64,000 bases of DNA, taken from Pseudohongiella acticola. GTDB taxonomy: Bacteria; Pseudomonadota; Gammaproteobacteria; Pseudomonadales; Pseudohongiellaceae. The notes below the pieces were generated by a model. That model made no database searches and was not told the origin of the DNA. It worked only from the letters and a program-made list of their open reading frames with translations. Position numbers and translations under genes: made by a program. Where the stretch lies: NCBI RefSeq assembly GCF_001758195.1, contig NZ_MASR01000001.1, positions 1,984,001 through 2,048,000 on the forward strand. Direction: 5' to 3'. Every line of letters begins with the position of its first letter. Positions within the stretch are counted from its first letter, which is position 1. Of this stretch, positions 8,399 through 17,172 are shown in pieces.

Positions 8399-10258
8399 TC
8401 ACGCGTCAGCGTCTTCCTCGACGCCACCGAGCCAGTCGCCGCGCATACGGCGCACTGGCTCACTGGCCTCCTCGTCAACCTCGAGTTCATGTTCGCCGCG
8501 TACCGGATTCAGCGTCACTGGTACGGTTCTCAGTCGGCCATCGCGGAACAGCGAAAACTCCACTTCATCGCCGGGGCTGTAGCGCCTGAGCAGGGCATCC
8601 AGATTGCTGCCAATACGAGCGCCATCCAGTGCCACCAGCTCATCACCGGCATTAATACCGGCGTTCCAGGCAGCGCCATCCAACCGGGGTGAAGACACTA
8701 CCGGGGGATTGCCGCGCAGTGAGGCATCCAGCGACACCTGCACCGGGTCTTCGCTGGTGTCTTCACGATCCAGCAGCCAGCCTATCGACTGCAGTGCGTC
8801 GGCCAGCGGCAATGGCTGCGTGTCGTACACCCAGCTGTCCAGTCGTTCGGCCAGGGCATCACCGCCGGCTGCGGCCAGACGTTCGCGGAAATCAGCGTAG
8901 GTGAATCCACCACCGCCTAGCGGGAAGTCGTCATACAGTGCCGTCATGACAGTATCCAGGCTGCGATCGCCATTACTCATTCGGCGGATCTCCAGATCCA
9001 GCACCAGCCCCAGCAGTCCACCCTGGCTGTAAAATGACACCGTTCGGTTGGCTTTGTCCGGCGCCCGGTCGGCGCCGCGATGAAAGCCTTTGGTCCAGGC
9101 TTCGAGGCTGGCGCGGGCCAAAGTGTCCTGGTTGTAGCCTGGCGCGTCGACCACGCTGCTGACGGCATCGGCCAGTTGATCCCGATAATCATCCACGGGG
9201 ACCAGGCCCGCGCGCACCGGCAGCAACTGATCGTAATAACTGGTCAGGCCCTCGGCGACCCAGAGCAGCTCTGTGTAATTGATACTCTGGTAATCGTAGC
9301 GGTCGATCGATGCCGGCCGGAAGCGCTTGACGTTCCAGGTGTGGAAAAACTCATGCGCCATGAGTCCCAGAAAACCCTGCCAGCGATCCTCGTCCCAGAA
9401 CGCGCGCGGGTCGGTATGCACGAGCGTGCTGTTGTAATACTCGGTGCCGCCGCCCAGGCCGTCACCGCTGTGCAGCATGAACAGGTAGTAGTCTGTCGGC
9501 AGGCCCGTGTCCGAAGCCGCAAACACCTCGGCTGTGGCTTCGACGAGGGCACTCATATCATTGGCAAGCCGTTCCTCGTCGCCATCCCAGATGCCGTGAA
9601 TCATAAAATCGACCGTCATGCCGGCCGCTTCAAACGTCACCAGATCGAAGGTGCCGGCCTCAATCGGTGAGTCCACCAGACGGTCATAGTGCGGCGCCAC
9701 AAAGCGGCCCTGCTCCGGTTGCTCCATGCCGCTGGCGGCCCGCCAGCCGTCCGGCAGGTCCATGGAGACTGCGATGGGCAGGTCGCGATGCTGGTCGGCA
9801 TATATAAATACCGCAGCCGGGTTCAGAAAGGCATGATCAGCATCCACATGTCGCGTGCGATCAGTCAGGCTGTTGGCATACACGCGGTAGCGAACCACAA
9901 CGTCACCACTGCCTGAGTCGGGCCGGCTGACACGCCAGGACGACTTCGCAGTCTGCTCATACACCAGTGCCTCGCCATTGCCATCCCTGACCTCCATGCC
10001 GGACACCGTACCAACAAAATCCAGCACCAGATACAAGCCGGAGCGCCAGATGGGCAGGTGGAAATCAAGTGTGTCGCCGGTCACCTCAGTGAATCGCGCT
10101 TCGATGGTGACCTGTTGCATGGCGCGCTCGGACAGGTCCACCTGGTATCGGGTTTCAGCGGCGCTGGCCGCCCCGCTCAGGCAGAACAGCACGACCGACA
10201 GCAGAGCTGCGACCAGGGTTGGGCGGCCGGAACTGGCGTGTGTGTGTTGGGCTCTCAT
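8399..10258 (-). CDS. M61-family peptidase with C-terminal PDZ domain, secreted
   Basis: A 619-residue protein: Sec signal peptide (residues 1-34, cleavage after AASA), an M61 N-terminal beta domain, a metallopeptidase domain with the zinc motif MAHEFFHTWN (HExxH, about residue 299), and a PDZ domain near residues 520-590. The M61 family comprises glycyl-type aminopeptidases. The length and domain order are normal for bacterial members. A GGAGG sits 8 nt before the ATG. It is convergent with the CPBP gene. Probable location periplasm or outside the cell. Confidence 0.9.
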   Translation of the reverse strand: MRAQHTHASSGRPTLVAALLSVVLFCLSGAASAAETRYQVDLSERAMQQVTIEARFTEVTGDTLDFHLPIWRSGLYLVLDFVGTVSGMEVRDGNGEALVYEQTAKSSWRVSRPDSGSGDVVVRYRVYANSLTDRTRHVDADHAFLNPAAVFIYADQHRDLPIAVSMDLPDGWRAASGMEQPEQGRFVAPHYDRLVDSPIEAGTFDLVTFEAAGMTVDFMIHGIWDGDEERLANDMSALVEATAEVFAASDTGLPTDYYLFMLHSGDGLGGGTEYYNSTLVHTDPRAFWDEDRWQGFLGLMAHEFFHTWNVKRFRPASIDRYDYQSINYTELLWVAEGLTSYYDQLLPVRAGLVPVDDYRDQLADAVSSVVDAPGYNQDTLARASLEAWTKGFHRGADRAPDKANRTVSFYSQGGLLGLVLDLEIRRMSNGDRSLDTVMTALYDDFPLGGGGFTYADFRERLAAAGGDALAERLDSWVYDTQPLPLADALQSIGWLLDREDTSEDPVQVSLDASLRGNPPVVSSPRLDGAAWNAGINAGDELVALDGARIGSNLDALLRRYSPGDEVEFSLFRDGRLRTVPVTLNPVRGEHELEVDEEASEPVRRMRGDWLGGVEEDADA

Positions 10259-10701
10259 AAACTATCCTCCGAATTACCTGAAGGATAACCGAAAACCGGC
10301 TGTTCATCACGGCCTGGTTGCAAGCGCCCACCCCGTGTCGAGGCGGTTGGCGCACCAAGCTGTGATCTGAGGAAACATTGATTTCATTATCTTCTGCAAA
10401 CCTGGCGCAACCGGAGACTGGATAACCGCCTGGGTTTGCGACTTGACGCGGATTTCCACCACCGGCCAGTTGCCAGTCAAGCCTTGTTCTGCTCTTATAC
10501 AGTCAGTTTCGCCGCCAAACGTGCCAAATCTTACCGTTGTTAATAGCATTATCGGGAGCCGGGGTGATCGTAATTTATGGAATTAAAGAGCAGGCTCCCC
10601 ATCAGTGGGCTTTCGCGGCATGACAGGCAATGAAGCCAATGATCTCAATTACAACATCAACGTTTAAAAAAGCATCGTGACCGCATGGGGAGTTTTTAAA
10701 T
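10259..10701. other. 443-bp stretch without a convincing gene
   Basis: The stretch separates the divergent M61 and P-loop kinase genes. An 80-codon minus-strand frame (10307-10549) has no ribosome site and no recognisable domain. No strong inverted repeat or RNA fold was seen by eye. Promoters for both flanking genes must lie here. Confidence 0.4.
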
Positions 10702-11196
10702 ATGGCGAGATTGATCATTGTTACCGGCCCTACCGGCGCAGGTAAAACCACCTATTCTTTGTCACAGGCCAGGGAGATCGGTGCGGTCCGCTTCTCGATA
10801 GACCCGTGGATGCAGAACCTGTTCTCAAAAGACATGACCACGCTTGACTATTCCTGGATGCTTGAACGTGTCAATCGATGTTATGTGCAGATATGGAGTG
10901 TGAGCGAGCAGATCCTGAAACTGGACGGGAATGTGATCCTGGACCTTGGTTTCACCACCAAGGAGCAGAGAACCCGTTTCCGTGAGCTTGCAATGAAGAT
11001 TGGTGTTGACCCCGAAGTGCATTACCTGAATGCTCCCAGTGACATTCGGAAAAAGCGTGTTGAAACCAGAAATGTCGAGAAAGATCCTGACGTTTACTCT
11101 TTTGAGGTAACTGATTTTATGTTTGGTTTTATGGAGCCAAAATATGAAGTCCCGGATAAAGATGAACTGGTTAATGGACGTGTAGTGAATGCCTAG
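10702..11196 (+). CDS. P-loop ATPase/kinase of the AAA_33 (zeta-toxin-like) type
   Basis: A 164-residue soluble protein. The Walker A motif GPTGAGKTT lies at residues 9-17. The rest fits small P-loop kinases (AAA_33): a DPW segment after beta-2 (about residue 35), ILDLGF (Walker-B-like, about 78) and a lid helix with KKRVETRN (about 117). Such proteins phosphorylate small molecules, nucleotides, antibiotics or tRNA ends. Substrate unknown. ATG 10702 follows a GGGAG at good distance. Stand-alone gene. Confidence 0.82.
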   Translation: MARLIIVTGPTGAGKTTYSLSQAREIGAVRFSIDPWMQNLFSKDMTTLDYSWMLERVNRCYVQIWSVSEQILKLDGNVILDLGFTTKEQRTRFRELAMKIGVDPEVHYLNAPSDIRKKRVETRNVEKDPDVYSFEVTDFMFGFMEPKYEVPDKDELVNGRVVNA

Positions 11197-11369
11197 CATT
11201 TGCGTCTTGTTCACACGGCAACATAGAGAGTCGTAAAGACGGTATGGCTGCTGCCTGTGCGTTGGTTAATCCGGGAGAGTTCGCCTGGTTGCAGGGGCGC
11301 CGGTGACCAGTACATGACGAATTCTGCAAACGAAACTATCACCGCCAGTGGCGGCAGGAGAATAGGAAA

Positions 11370-11741
11370 ATGAAACTGGGTTGCTTCTCAATAAGTCTGG
11401 CGGTGAAAGACCTGCAGGTTTCAAAAGCCTTCTACGAAAAAATTGGTTTTCATGTCTATGCTGGCGAGGCATCACATGGTTTTTTAATCATGAAAAATGG
11501 TGATACCAACATCGGTTTGTTTCAGGGCATGTTTGACAAGAACATGCTGACCTTTAATCCGGGCTGGAATCAGAGTGCTGAAGGTCTTGCCTCATTTGAC
11601 GATGTGCGCCAGTTGCGTGAACAGCTCAAAGCGCAAGGACTCGAGATAGCTCAGGAATCTATCAACGCGGACAAGGGCCCGGGTAGCTTCACGGTTATTG
11701 ATCCGGATGGCAATCCCATCCTGTTTGATCAACATGTGTAG
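11370..11741 (+). CDS. VOC-family (glyoxalase/bleomycin resistance) protein
   Basis: A 123-residue protein with the two betaalphabetabetabeta halves of the VOC fold: LAVKDLQVSKAFYEKIGF (about 11-28) is the typical first repeat and FTVIDPDGNPILFDQH (about 107-122) the typical last strand with its metal-site-like residue. Family members are lyases, dioxygenases or drug-binding proteins; this short one cannot be assigned a substrate. A strong GCAGGAGA lies upstream of the ATG. Confidence 0.83.
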   Translation: MKLGCFSISLAVKDLQVSKAFYEKIGFHVYAGEASHGFLIMKNGDTNIGLFQGMFDKNMLTFNPGWNQSAEGLASFDDVRQLREQLKAQGLEIAQESINADKGPGSFTVIDPDGNPILFDQHV

Positions 11742-11842
11742 GCCAGCAAGGTAGAGAAAACGCAGCCACTACCCAATGTCCCGTATTCGTTGTATCGTCG
11801 AGTCAAAGTCCAGATTCACGCATCGATCATCCTGGAGCGACA

Positions 11843-12082
11843 ATGTTTTTCACCCTGCTTGCCGTCACCCTGAGCCTGTCGGTTGCCGTCTCCTACACGG
11901 CGGCCAAAGTCTTTCGCAAACCCATTGGCGCTATCTTTAGCCGTATCATTCAGGACGACATCAGTGCTGCCTGGCAACGCTATGTGATGTTCGCGACCTA
12001 TGTTGTGAGCATTTCTTCCGGGGTGCGCATCTATGATCTTGAGCGTTACATCAGCGATATTACCAAAGCCAATTGTGGTTAA
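11843..12082 (+). CDS. Small membrane protein, 79 aa, unknown
   Basis: The first 22 residues form one hydrophobic helix (MFFTLLAVTLSLSVAVSYTAA), followed by a short basic stretch and a second weakly hydrophobic segment (about 48-58). No family is recognised. TGGAGCG lies upstream of the ATG at usable distance. It stands between a VOC gene and a convergent secreted-protein gene. Confidence 0.6.
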   Translation: MFFTLLAVTLSLSVAVSYTAAKVFRKPIGAIFSRIIQDDISAAWQRYVMFATYVVSISSGVRIYDLERYISDITKANCG

Positions 12083-12095
12083 CTGATCGTGCAGC

Positions 12096-12461
12096 TTACT
12101 GCGCCCGGGTCATGCGCCACTCTCGGGTCTCGCCCATGGCAACAGCAGTGCCGGTGGCCTGATCGCCGTCAATGGTGGCGGTCATTTCATAGACAACACC
12201 GGAGTCACCACGCTCCAGATCAAAGCTGATGGTGTAGCCGCTGACCTGTCCGTTGCTGATCGGCCAGACGCGACCGTCCGCCAGTTCAAACTGACCTATT
12301 AAAGAGGTACCGTCGCTAAACAGATCTACTTCGGCGGTGACATCACCGGACGGGCCTGTCATAACAAAGTCCCAGAGACCGTCGGCCGAATCTTGCGCGT
12401 GCAGCGAAAAAGGCAGGGTGAACAGGAGAGTGATGAAACAGGCGAAAATTCTGGCTTTCAT
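12096..12461 (-). CDS. Secreted/periplasmic protein, 121 aa, unknown
   Basis: A clear Sec signal peptide (about 1-22, cleaved after SLHA) precedes a roughly 100-residue beta-rich domain with repeats of the type GLWDFVMTGPSGDVTAEVDL and WRMTRA at the end, resembling small periplasmic lipocalin-like beta-sandwich proteins that score a modified compound or stability. No specific family is claimed. GGAGC is the only ribosome-site candidate. Convergent with the small membrane protein gene, 13 bp apart. Confidence 0.7.
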   Translation of the reverse strand: MKARIFACFITLLFTLPFSLHAQDSADGLWDFVMTGPSGDVTAEVDLFSDGTSLIGQFELADGRVWPISNGQVSGYTISFDLERGDSGVVYEMTATIDGDQATGTAVAMGETREWRMTRAQ

Positions 12462-12719
12462 GGGTAATGCTCCGGATTATTTTGATTCTTGAGTCGTGTT
12501 CGACAAAAACGGCGCTGAGCGGAGACGTTGGCTGATTCAGATATTCGTACCGTGGCGCAAGCGTAGCCTGATGTTACTCTGTTAGCAGTCAATTGAACAA
12601 TGGCATTGGGTCTGATAAAGCAGCTCGAGCCTACCGGACAGGGAGCAAACAGGTTATTGTTGCGCTTCGGTTGCCACTAAAAACAGTTGTTTTGTACTAA
12701 CGATTGGACGGAGCGGGTT

Positions 12720-12821
12720 ATGAATGATGCCCCGGTTTATATGTTGGTTAATCTGATTATTGAAGATGCCAAAACAGCTACCAAAATGTCGGGAGAAACC
12801 CGTGCCCGTCTGGGTGAGTGA
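12720..12821 (+). pseudogene. N-terminal remnant of a DUF1330-like gene
   Basis: A 33-codon frame starts with a good GGACGGAG ribosome site and reads APVYMLVNLIIEDAKT, which resembles the first strand and helix of small DUF1330 (dimeric alpha-beta barrel) proteins. It then diverges and stops, overlapping the region just before the MBL hydrolase. The rest of a DUF1330 protein (about 60 residues) is absent. The 250 bp before it (12462-12719) hold nothing I recognise. Confidence 0.5.
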
Positions 12822-12838
12822 AACATCAGGAGAAGCAG

Positions 12839-13801
12839 ATGAAACTTGACCATAAAAGCAGGTTATACGGGATGATTAGCATGACATTCATGGCTGCGGC
12901 CCTGCTTGTCAGCAGTGGGGCCAGTGCACAGGGGAACTTTGATGGCGTGGAACTTTCCATCGAGCCAGTAGCAGGCAATGTCCACATGGTGCAACGCCCG
13001 GGCGGTGGTGGCAACATTGGCGTTCAGATCGGCCCTGACGGTGTGCTACTGGTTGATTCATTATTTGAACCACTGGCGGACAAGCTGGTTGCCGCTGTAC
13101 GCCAGGTGAGCGAGGAAGATATTCGTTTCCTGATTAACACTCACATCCATATTGATCATGTGGGCGGCAACCGGAGTCTGGCAGAGCGCGGCGTGCTGAT
13201 TTTTGCCCATGACAATACACGGGTACGCTTCTTCGAGGAAATGAGCCGCTTTCCCAGGGCTGGCGGCACCTTTGTGCCGCAACAGCCGGAAGCAGCGAGA
13301 CCGCTGATCACGTTTAACGACACCATGAGCTTTCATCTGAACGGCGAAGAAGTGCGCGCCTTTCTGGCACCGCCAGCGCACACGGATGGCGATGTTTTTG
13401 TTTATTTTTCCGAGTCTGATGTGCTGCACCTGGGTGATGTGTATCGCACCACAAGCTACCCGATTATCGATGTTTATAATGGTGGCACCCTGCAAGGAAC
13501 AATTGCTGCATTGGACCTGGCTATTGAGATAGCCGGCCCGGATACAAAAATAATACCCGGCCATGGACTCGACGTGGTAAAGCGGGACGCACTGGTGGCG
13601 TTTCGCGACATGATCGTCGATATTCAGGGCAAGGTACTCGCGATGATCCGTGACGGCAAGAAGCTCGAGGAAGTGATGGCAGCACAGCCAACCTCAGCCT
13701 ATGATGCACAATGGACCAATGACCCAGGCTGGGGGCCAGATGATTTTCTCCCGGTTGTCTATTATCAGCTTGGCGGATCTGGTCGCCTGCTGGACCGTTA
13801 G
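12839..13801 (+). CDS. Secreted MBL-fold metallohydrolase
   Basis: A 320-residue protein with a Sec signal peptide (cleavage about 31, after ASA) and a metallo-beta-lactamase fold. The zinc motif THIHIDHVGG (HxHxDH, about residues 102-107), a later His in PPAHTDGD (about 181), HLGDV (about 198) and PGHG (about 240) complete the metal site. ATG 12839 is preferred over GTG 12818 because CAGGAG lies just upstream. Similar secreted MBL hydrolases act on varied substrates; antibiotic resistance is not implied. A second, more distant MBL protein is at 25658. Confidence 0.87.
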   Translation: MKLDHKSRLYGMISMTFMAAALLVSSGASAQGNFDGVELSIEPVAGNVHMVQRPGGGGNIGVQIGPDGVLLVDSLFEPLADKLVAAVRQVSEEDIRFLINTHIHIDHVGGNRSLAERGVLIFAHDNTRVRFFEEMSRFPRAGGTFVPQQPEAARPLITFNDTMSFHLNGEEVRAFLAPPAHTDGDVFVYFSESDVLHLGDVYRTTSYPIIDVYNGGTLQGTIAALDLAIEIAGPDTKIIPGHGLDVVKRDALVAFRDMIVDIQGKVLAMIRDGKKLEEVMAAQPTSAYDAQWTNDPGWGPDDFLPVVYYQLGGSGRLLDR

Positions 13802-13870
13802 TGTTGCTCGCAGATCACGACACCCGAATCAATAGCCTACTCTGATATATTTTCGTTTAATCAAGGTGAT

Positions 13871-14161
13871 ATGGCCCTTATATATGTTGGTCGTTACTTG
13901 TTGGAACATCAGGCCAACGAAGTCGACTGGCTTGAGAATTTTTCACGCAGCCCGGTGCCCGTCGCTCAGATCATACGCACCGCGCTATCCGGCGAAATAC
14001 CTGATCGGGAATCTGAAGATGCGTTTATGCGACGTTATGGCGAGTCCAGGGCCGCTGATGACCCTGTTTTTGTCGGCCATTCTAAAATAGAGGATCTGGA
14101 CTTCCCCAGTTCCATCGAATATACCCCTTCCGGCTATCGAATTATTGATCAGGATCGTTAG
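13871..14161 (+). CDS. Hypothetical protein, 96 aa
   Basis: A soluble 96-residue protein with AAGGTGAT before the ATG. The first half is helical (LLEHQANEVDWLENFSRSP), the second half Asp/Pro-rich. No domain is recognised. It precedes the large RTX/FG-GAP gene by about 140 bp and might be co-transcribed with it. Confidence 0.55.
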   Translation: MALIYVGRYLLEHQANEVDWLENFSRSPVPVAQIIRTALSGEIPDRESEDAFMRRYGESRAADDPVFVGHSKIEDLDFPSSIEYTPSGYRIIDQDR

Positions 14162-14298
14162 AATTAATATTGTTTCGCCCTCTGAGATAAAGGAGTATCT
14201 TATAATCCCTGACCACGATCAGCCCGATGTGTACGTTTTAATTGATCAATGGACACAAACTGTATTTCCGTCTTTGAACGATAATAGCAGGAGTTCCT

Positions 14299-16599
14299 AT
14301 GCCCGATCACCACTACACCGAAGGTGATGACGTTATCCAGGCCACTACGGCACTTGGATTTGGTTCATCCGATATAATTTACGGCGATGGCGGCAATGAC
14401 ACCGTCTACCTGGGCGATGGTGTCACGTTTGCGTCCGGTCCGGGCAATGACATTATTGTCGGCTCCGGCAATAGCTCCTATGCGGCCTGGGCAGCACAGA
14501 AACCATTGATCATGAACCTGGTTGAAGGCTGGGCTGACGATGGTTTTGGCGCCCGCGACCAGGTCAGTGGCATTAATACCATCCATATGTCACCGCTTGG
14601 CGGGGAAATCATCGGTACTGACGCTGGCGAGACTGTTTTTGCCTTTGGCAACAATGTCACGCTGCGGCTGGGTGACGGCCACGACGTTGTTCAGATGTGG
14701 CAGTTGCAGAGCCAGGATTACAGCATCAGACAACATGGGGACACTGTCACCATCAAAGGTAATAACAACGTCTTTACACTTAAAGGCGTCGATTCCATCG
14801 TATTTTCAGACATCACGATAACCCCAGTTTACGAGGCCAGTGAGGCCATGTTGGCGCTTGCCACGCTGACCAGTTTTGTCGAGACCGAGATGTCGGAAGG
14901 CTGGTGGTATGCGGGCGTTTATTATGAGCCTCAGCTGGTGTCGTACGGGGCACAAGCGCCATTGCTCACGGACATTGGCCAGGACGGGGATCTTGACGCA
15001 GTCATACCGATGTCCCGTGGTTATCGAACCGGCGTGGACACACGGTACTCAATGCAGGTTTTTGAGAATATTGGTGGGCAGCTTGTGTACAGCGAAGAAC
15101 TGTCCGCCCAAACACCGTTTGTTGCCGGATCCCGCCGTTCGGATACACTTTTTCTTGAACGCACACAAACAGAAATCTTGGTGACGGCGGCCCACGATAC
15201 CGCCATAGAAACCGAGACTCGCACAGATATCCCATGGCGGTTCGGAGATCTGACGTTCACGAATACCAAACCGTTCGCTGATATTACCCATCAAATCGTA
15301 AGCAATACGAGGACAGAGGCTGCCAGCATGTCAGGCAGAGCAAGCGCAATCGATGCACACTCGATGGCCGTGGGTGACATTAACGGCGACGGCATGGACG
15401 ATGTACTGGTCGGCGATTTCAGTGGTGCCTTTGCGCTTTTGCAGACCAGAGAAGGCCATTTCGAGTATCTCTCTACACCCTTTATGAAGAAGTTACTTAG
15501 CTGGGTAGAACCGACAATAAACGGTGCAGAGACCGCATTCCTGCTTGATTTTGCACTGGGTGACGTGAACGGTGATGGCCTTGATGATCTGGTGACCGGA
15601 TGGGGTCATGCCAGCGTCATTAATCGGGTTTTTTACAATGACAAGCAGGCGGGATTTACCGAAGCGAACTCAAGTATGTTGCCGGTATCGGTGTATGGTA
15701 GCGATCTGTCTTTGCCTTTGAAACACTGGATTGCGGATCTGGATGGCGACGGTGATAACGACCTGCTGATACAACAGTCCCGTGACGAACCATACTACGG
15801 CGGCAGTTATTTCCAGGTGTTGATCAATGACGGCACAGGCCACTTTAGCGATCAGACCAATGCCAGAATAGGAGATCCGGGCGATAGCCCCCATACCTAT
15901 GGCGGGCGTATAGACTGGACGGACATGTGGCAGTTAATGGATCTGAACAACGATGGCGCTCTTGATATTATCGGAACGCCAAAACACGACGCAGAGGCAC
16001 AGTACTATCTGAATGATGGCGCCGGACACTTCTCTTTACACCAGGTCAGCAGTGGTGCCGGTGGACCGCATGTTTTGTGGGCAGACTTTAATGGCAACGG
16101 CCGAGTAGAAGGCATCAAGCTCGCTTCAATCTGGACTACCGCTGAGGGCACTGAGTCAATCAATTCCTTTAACCACAATGAACTTGTCAGTTTCACTCCG
16201 CCCGCTGCCTCACGTGCCTACGATTTGCAAGGTGATGCGGGCATCGTTGCGAAAGTATTAGGCGCGGTGCTTGGCCCGGTGGGCGTGACGATCCCGGAGT
16301 ACGTCGGCATCGGTCTGGCTGAGCTCGAGCGCGGCGCAACGTACAACGAGTTATTGGACTTTGCGCTGGATGCAGTTCTGTCAACCAATCGATCAAACGG
16401 TTCCGTAGTAAATTTGTTGTATAACAACATCATTGGCGTAGCGCCGGATCAAGTGACGATAGACAGTTTTGTTGAGCAAATCACCAGTGGACAACTGACA
16501 CAATTGGAACTGGCACGAATGGCCGCCGACCTGAATGAAAACGCTGTCAATATTGATCTGGTCGGACTATCGCAAACAGGAATAGATTATATCGCTTAG
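14299..16599 (+). CDS. Large RTX / FG-GAP (VCBS) repeat protein with C-terminal DUF4214-like region
   Basis: A 766-residue protein without signal peptide. Residues 1-60 hold RTX-like nonapeptides (GDGGNDTVYLGDG, GPGNDIIVGSGN) that bind Ca2+. Five FG-GAP/VCBS calcium loops follow: GDINGDGMDD (about 358), GDVNGDGLDD (about 421), ADLDGDGDND (about 479), DLNNDGALD (about 547) and ADFNGNGR (about 594), as in beta-propeller adhesins. The last 75 residues (LLYNNIIGVAPDQ..SGQLTQLELARMAAD) resemble DUF4214, often found at the end of type I-secreted RTX proteins. Inference: a type I-secreted surface or matrix protein. No ABC/HlyD exporter genes are nearby. AGGAG precedes the ATG. Confidence 0.8.
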   Translation: MPDHHYTEGDDVIQATTALGFGSSDIIYGDGGNDTVYLGDGVTFASGPGNDIIVGSGNSSYAAWAAQKPLIMNLVEGWADDGFGARDQVSGINTIHMSPLGGEIIGTDAGETVFAFGNNVTLRLGDGHDVVQMWQLQSQDYSIRQHGDTVTIKGNNNVFTLKGVDSIVFSDITITPVYEASEAMLALATLTSFVETEMSEGWWYAGVYYEPQLVSYGAQAPLLTDIGQDGDLDAVIPMSRGYRTGVDTRYSMQVFENIGGQLVYSEELSAQTPFVAGSRRSDTLFLERTQTEILVTAAHDTAIETETRTDIPWRFGDLTFTNTKPFADITHQIVSNTRTEAASMSGRASAIDAHSMAVGDINGDGMDDVLVGDFSGAFALLQTREGHFEYLSTPFMKKLLSWVEPTINGAETAFLLDFALGDVNGDGLDDLVTGWGHASVINRVFYNDKQAGFTEANSSMLPVSVYGSDLSLPLKHWIADLDGDGDNDLLIQQSRDEPYYGGSYFQVLINDGTGHFSDQTNARIGDPGDSPHTYGGRIDWTDMWQLMDLNNDGALDIIGTPKHDAEAQYYLNDGAGHFSLHQVSSGAGGPHVLWADFNGNGRVEGIKLASIWTTAEGTESINSFNHNELVSFTPPAASRAYDLQGDAGIVAKVLGAVLGPVGVTIPEYVGIGLAELERGATYNELLDFALDAVLSTNRSNGSVVNLLYNNIIGVAPDQVTIDSFVEQITSGQLTQLELARMAADLNENAVNIDLVGLSQTGIDYIA

Positions 16600-16647
16600 C
16601 CTCGTTGATAGTGTGCTGGCGCTGGACATGGGCAATGTAATAGAACG

Positions 16648-17088
16648 ATGACGACACATTACATAACAATCCACCGGGTAACGCCGGACAACAGGGCGCT
16701 GCTTACGCGCGTTGATGATGACGTCTTCGACAACCCTGTTCAGCCAGAGCTCCTCAACGACTTCCTGGCAAACCCTTCTAACCTGCTGGTGGTGGCAGTC
16801 GCTGGCGATGCAGTGGTCGGCATGGCCACAGGCATCGCCTATGTGCATCCGGACAAACCGATTCAGCTTTTTGTCAATGAGGTTGGTGTATCGCCGCGCT
16901 ACCAGCGTCAGGGCATCGGCAAAGACCTGGTTGCAGAGTTGCTCGGGCATGGCAAACGACTTGGCTGCGTTGAAGCGTGGGTAGCAACGGAAGTCAGCAA
17001 CACTGCAGCACGAGCGCTATACACAAGACTGGGTAGTGAGGAGGACGATGAGCAGGCGGTGGTTTATACCTGGTCGTTGACAGACTAG
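16648..17088 (+). CDS. GNAT-family N-acetyltransferase
   Basis: A 146-residue single-domain protein. Motif A with the acetyl-CoA loop is EVGVSPRYQRQGIGKDLVAE (about 75-94, Q/RxxGxG/A as RQGIGK) and motif B is NTAARALYTRLGSEED (about 117-132). Overall it looks like the AAC(3)-I type of GNAT protein, but similarity to aminoglycoside acetyltransferases does not prove that substrate. Stand-alone gene between the RTX gene and an antiporter gene. Confidence 0.83.
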   Translation: MTTHYITIHRVTPDNRALLTRVDDDVFDNPVQPELLNDFLANPSNLLVVAVAGDAVVGMATGIAYVHPDKPIQLFVNEVGVSPRYQRQGIGKDLVAELLGHGKRLGCVEAWVATEVSNTAARALYTRLGSEEDDEQAVVYTWSLTD

Positions 17089-17172
17089 CACCAGCCACCG
17101 CGAGACAGCTACTACCCAACATTCCTCTTTCGTAGTATGGTCGAAACAAATACCAGATCACAGGAATGACGC

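Noticed and set aside
10307-10549. 80-codon minus-strand frame upstream of the M61 gene
   Set aside because: No ribosome site and no recognisable domain; kept only as part of the intergenic description.
14145-14327. 60-codon frame between the hypothetical gene at 13871 and the RTX gene
   Set aside because: It overlaps both neighbours, has no ribosome site and no recognisable content.
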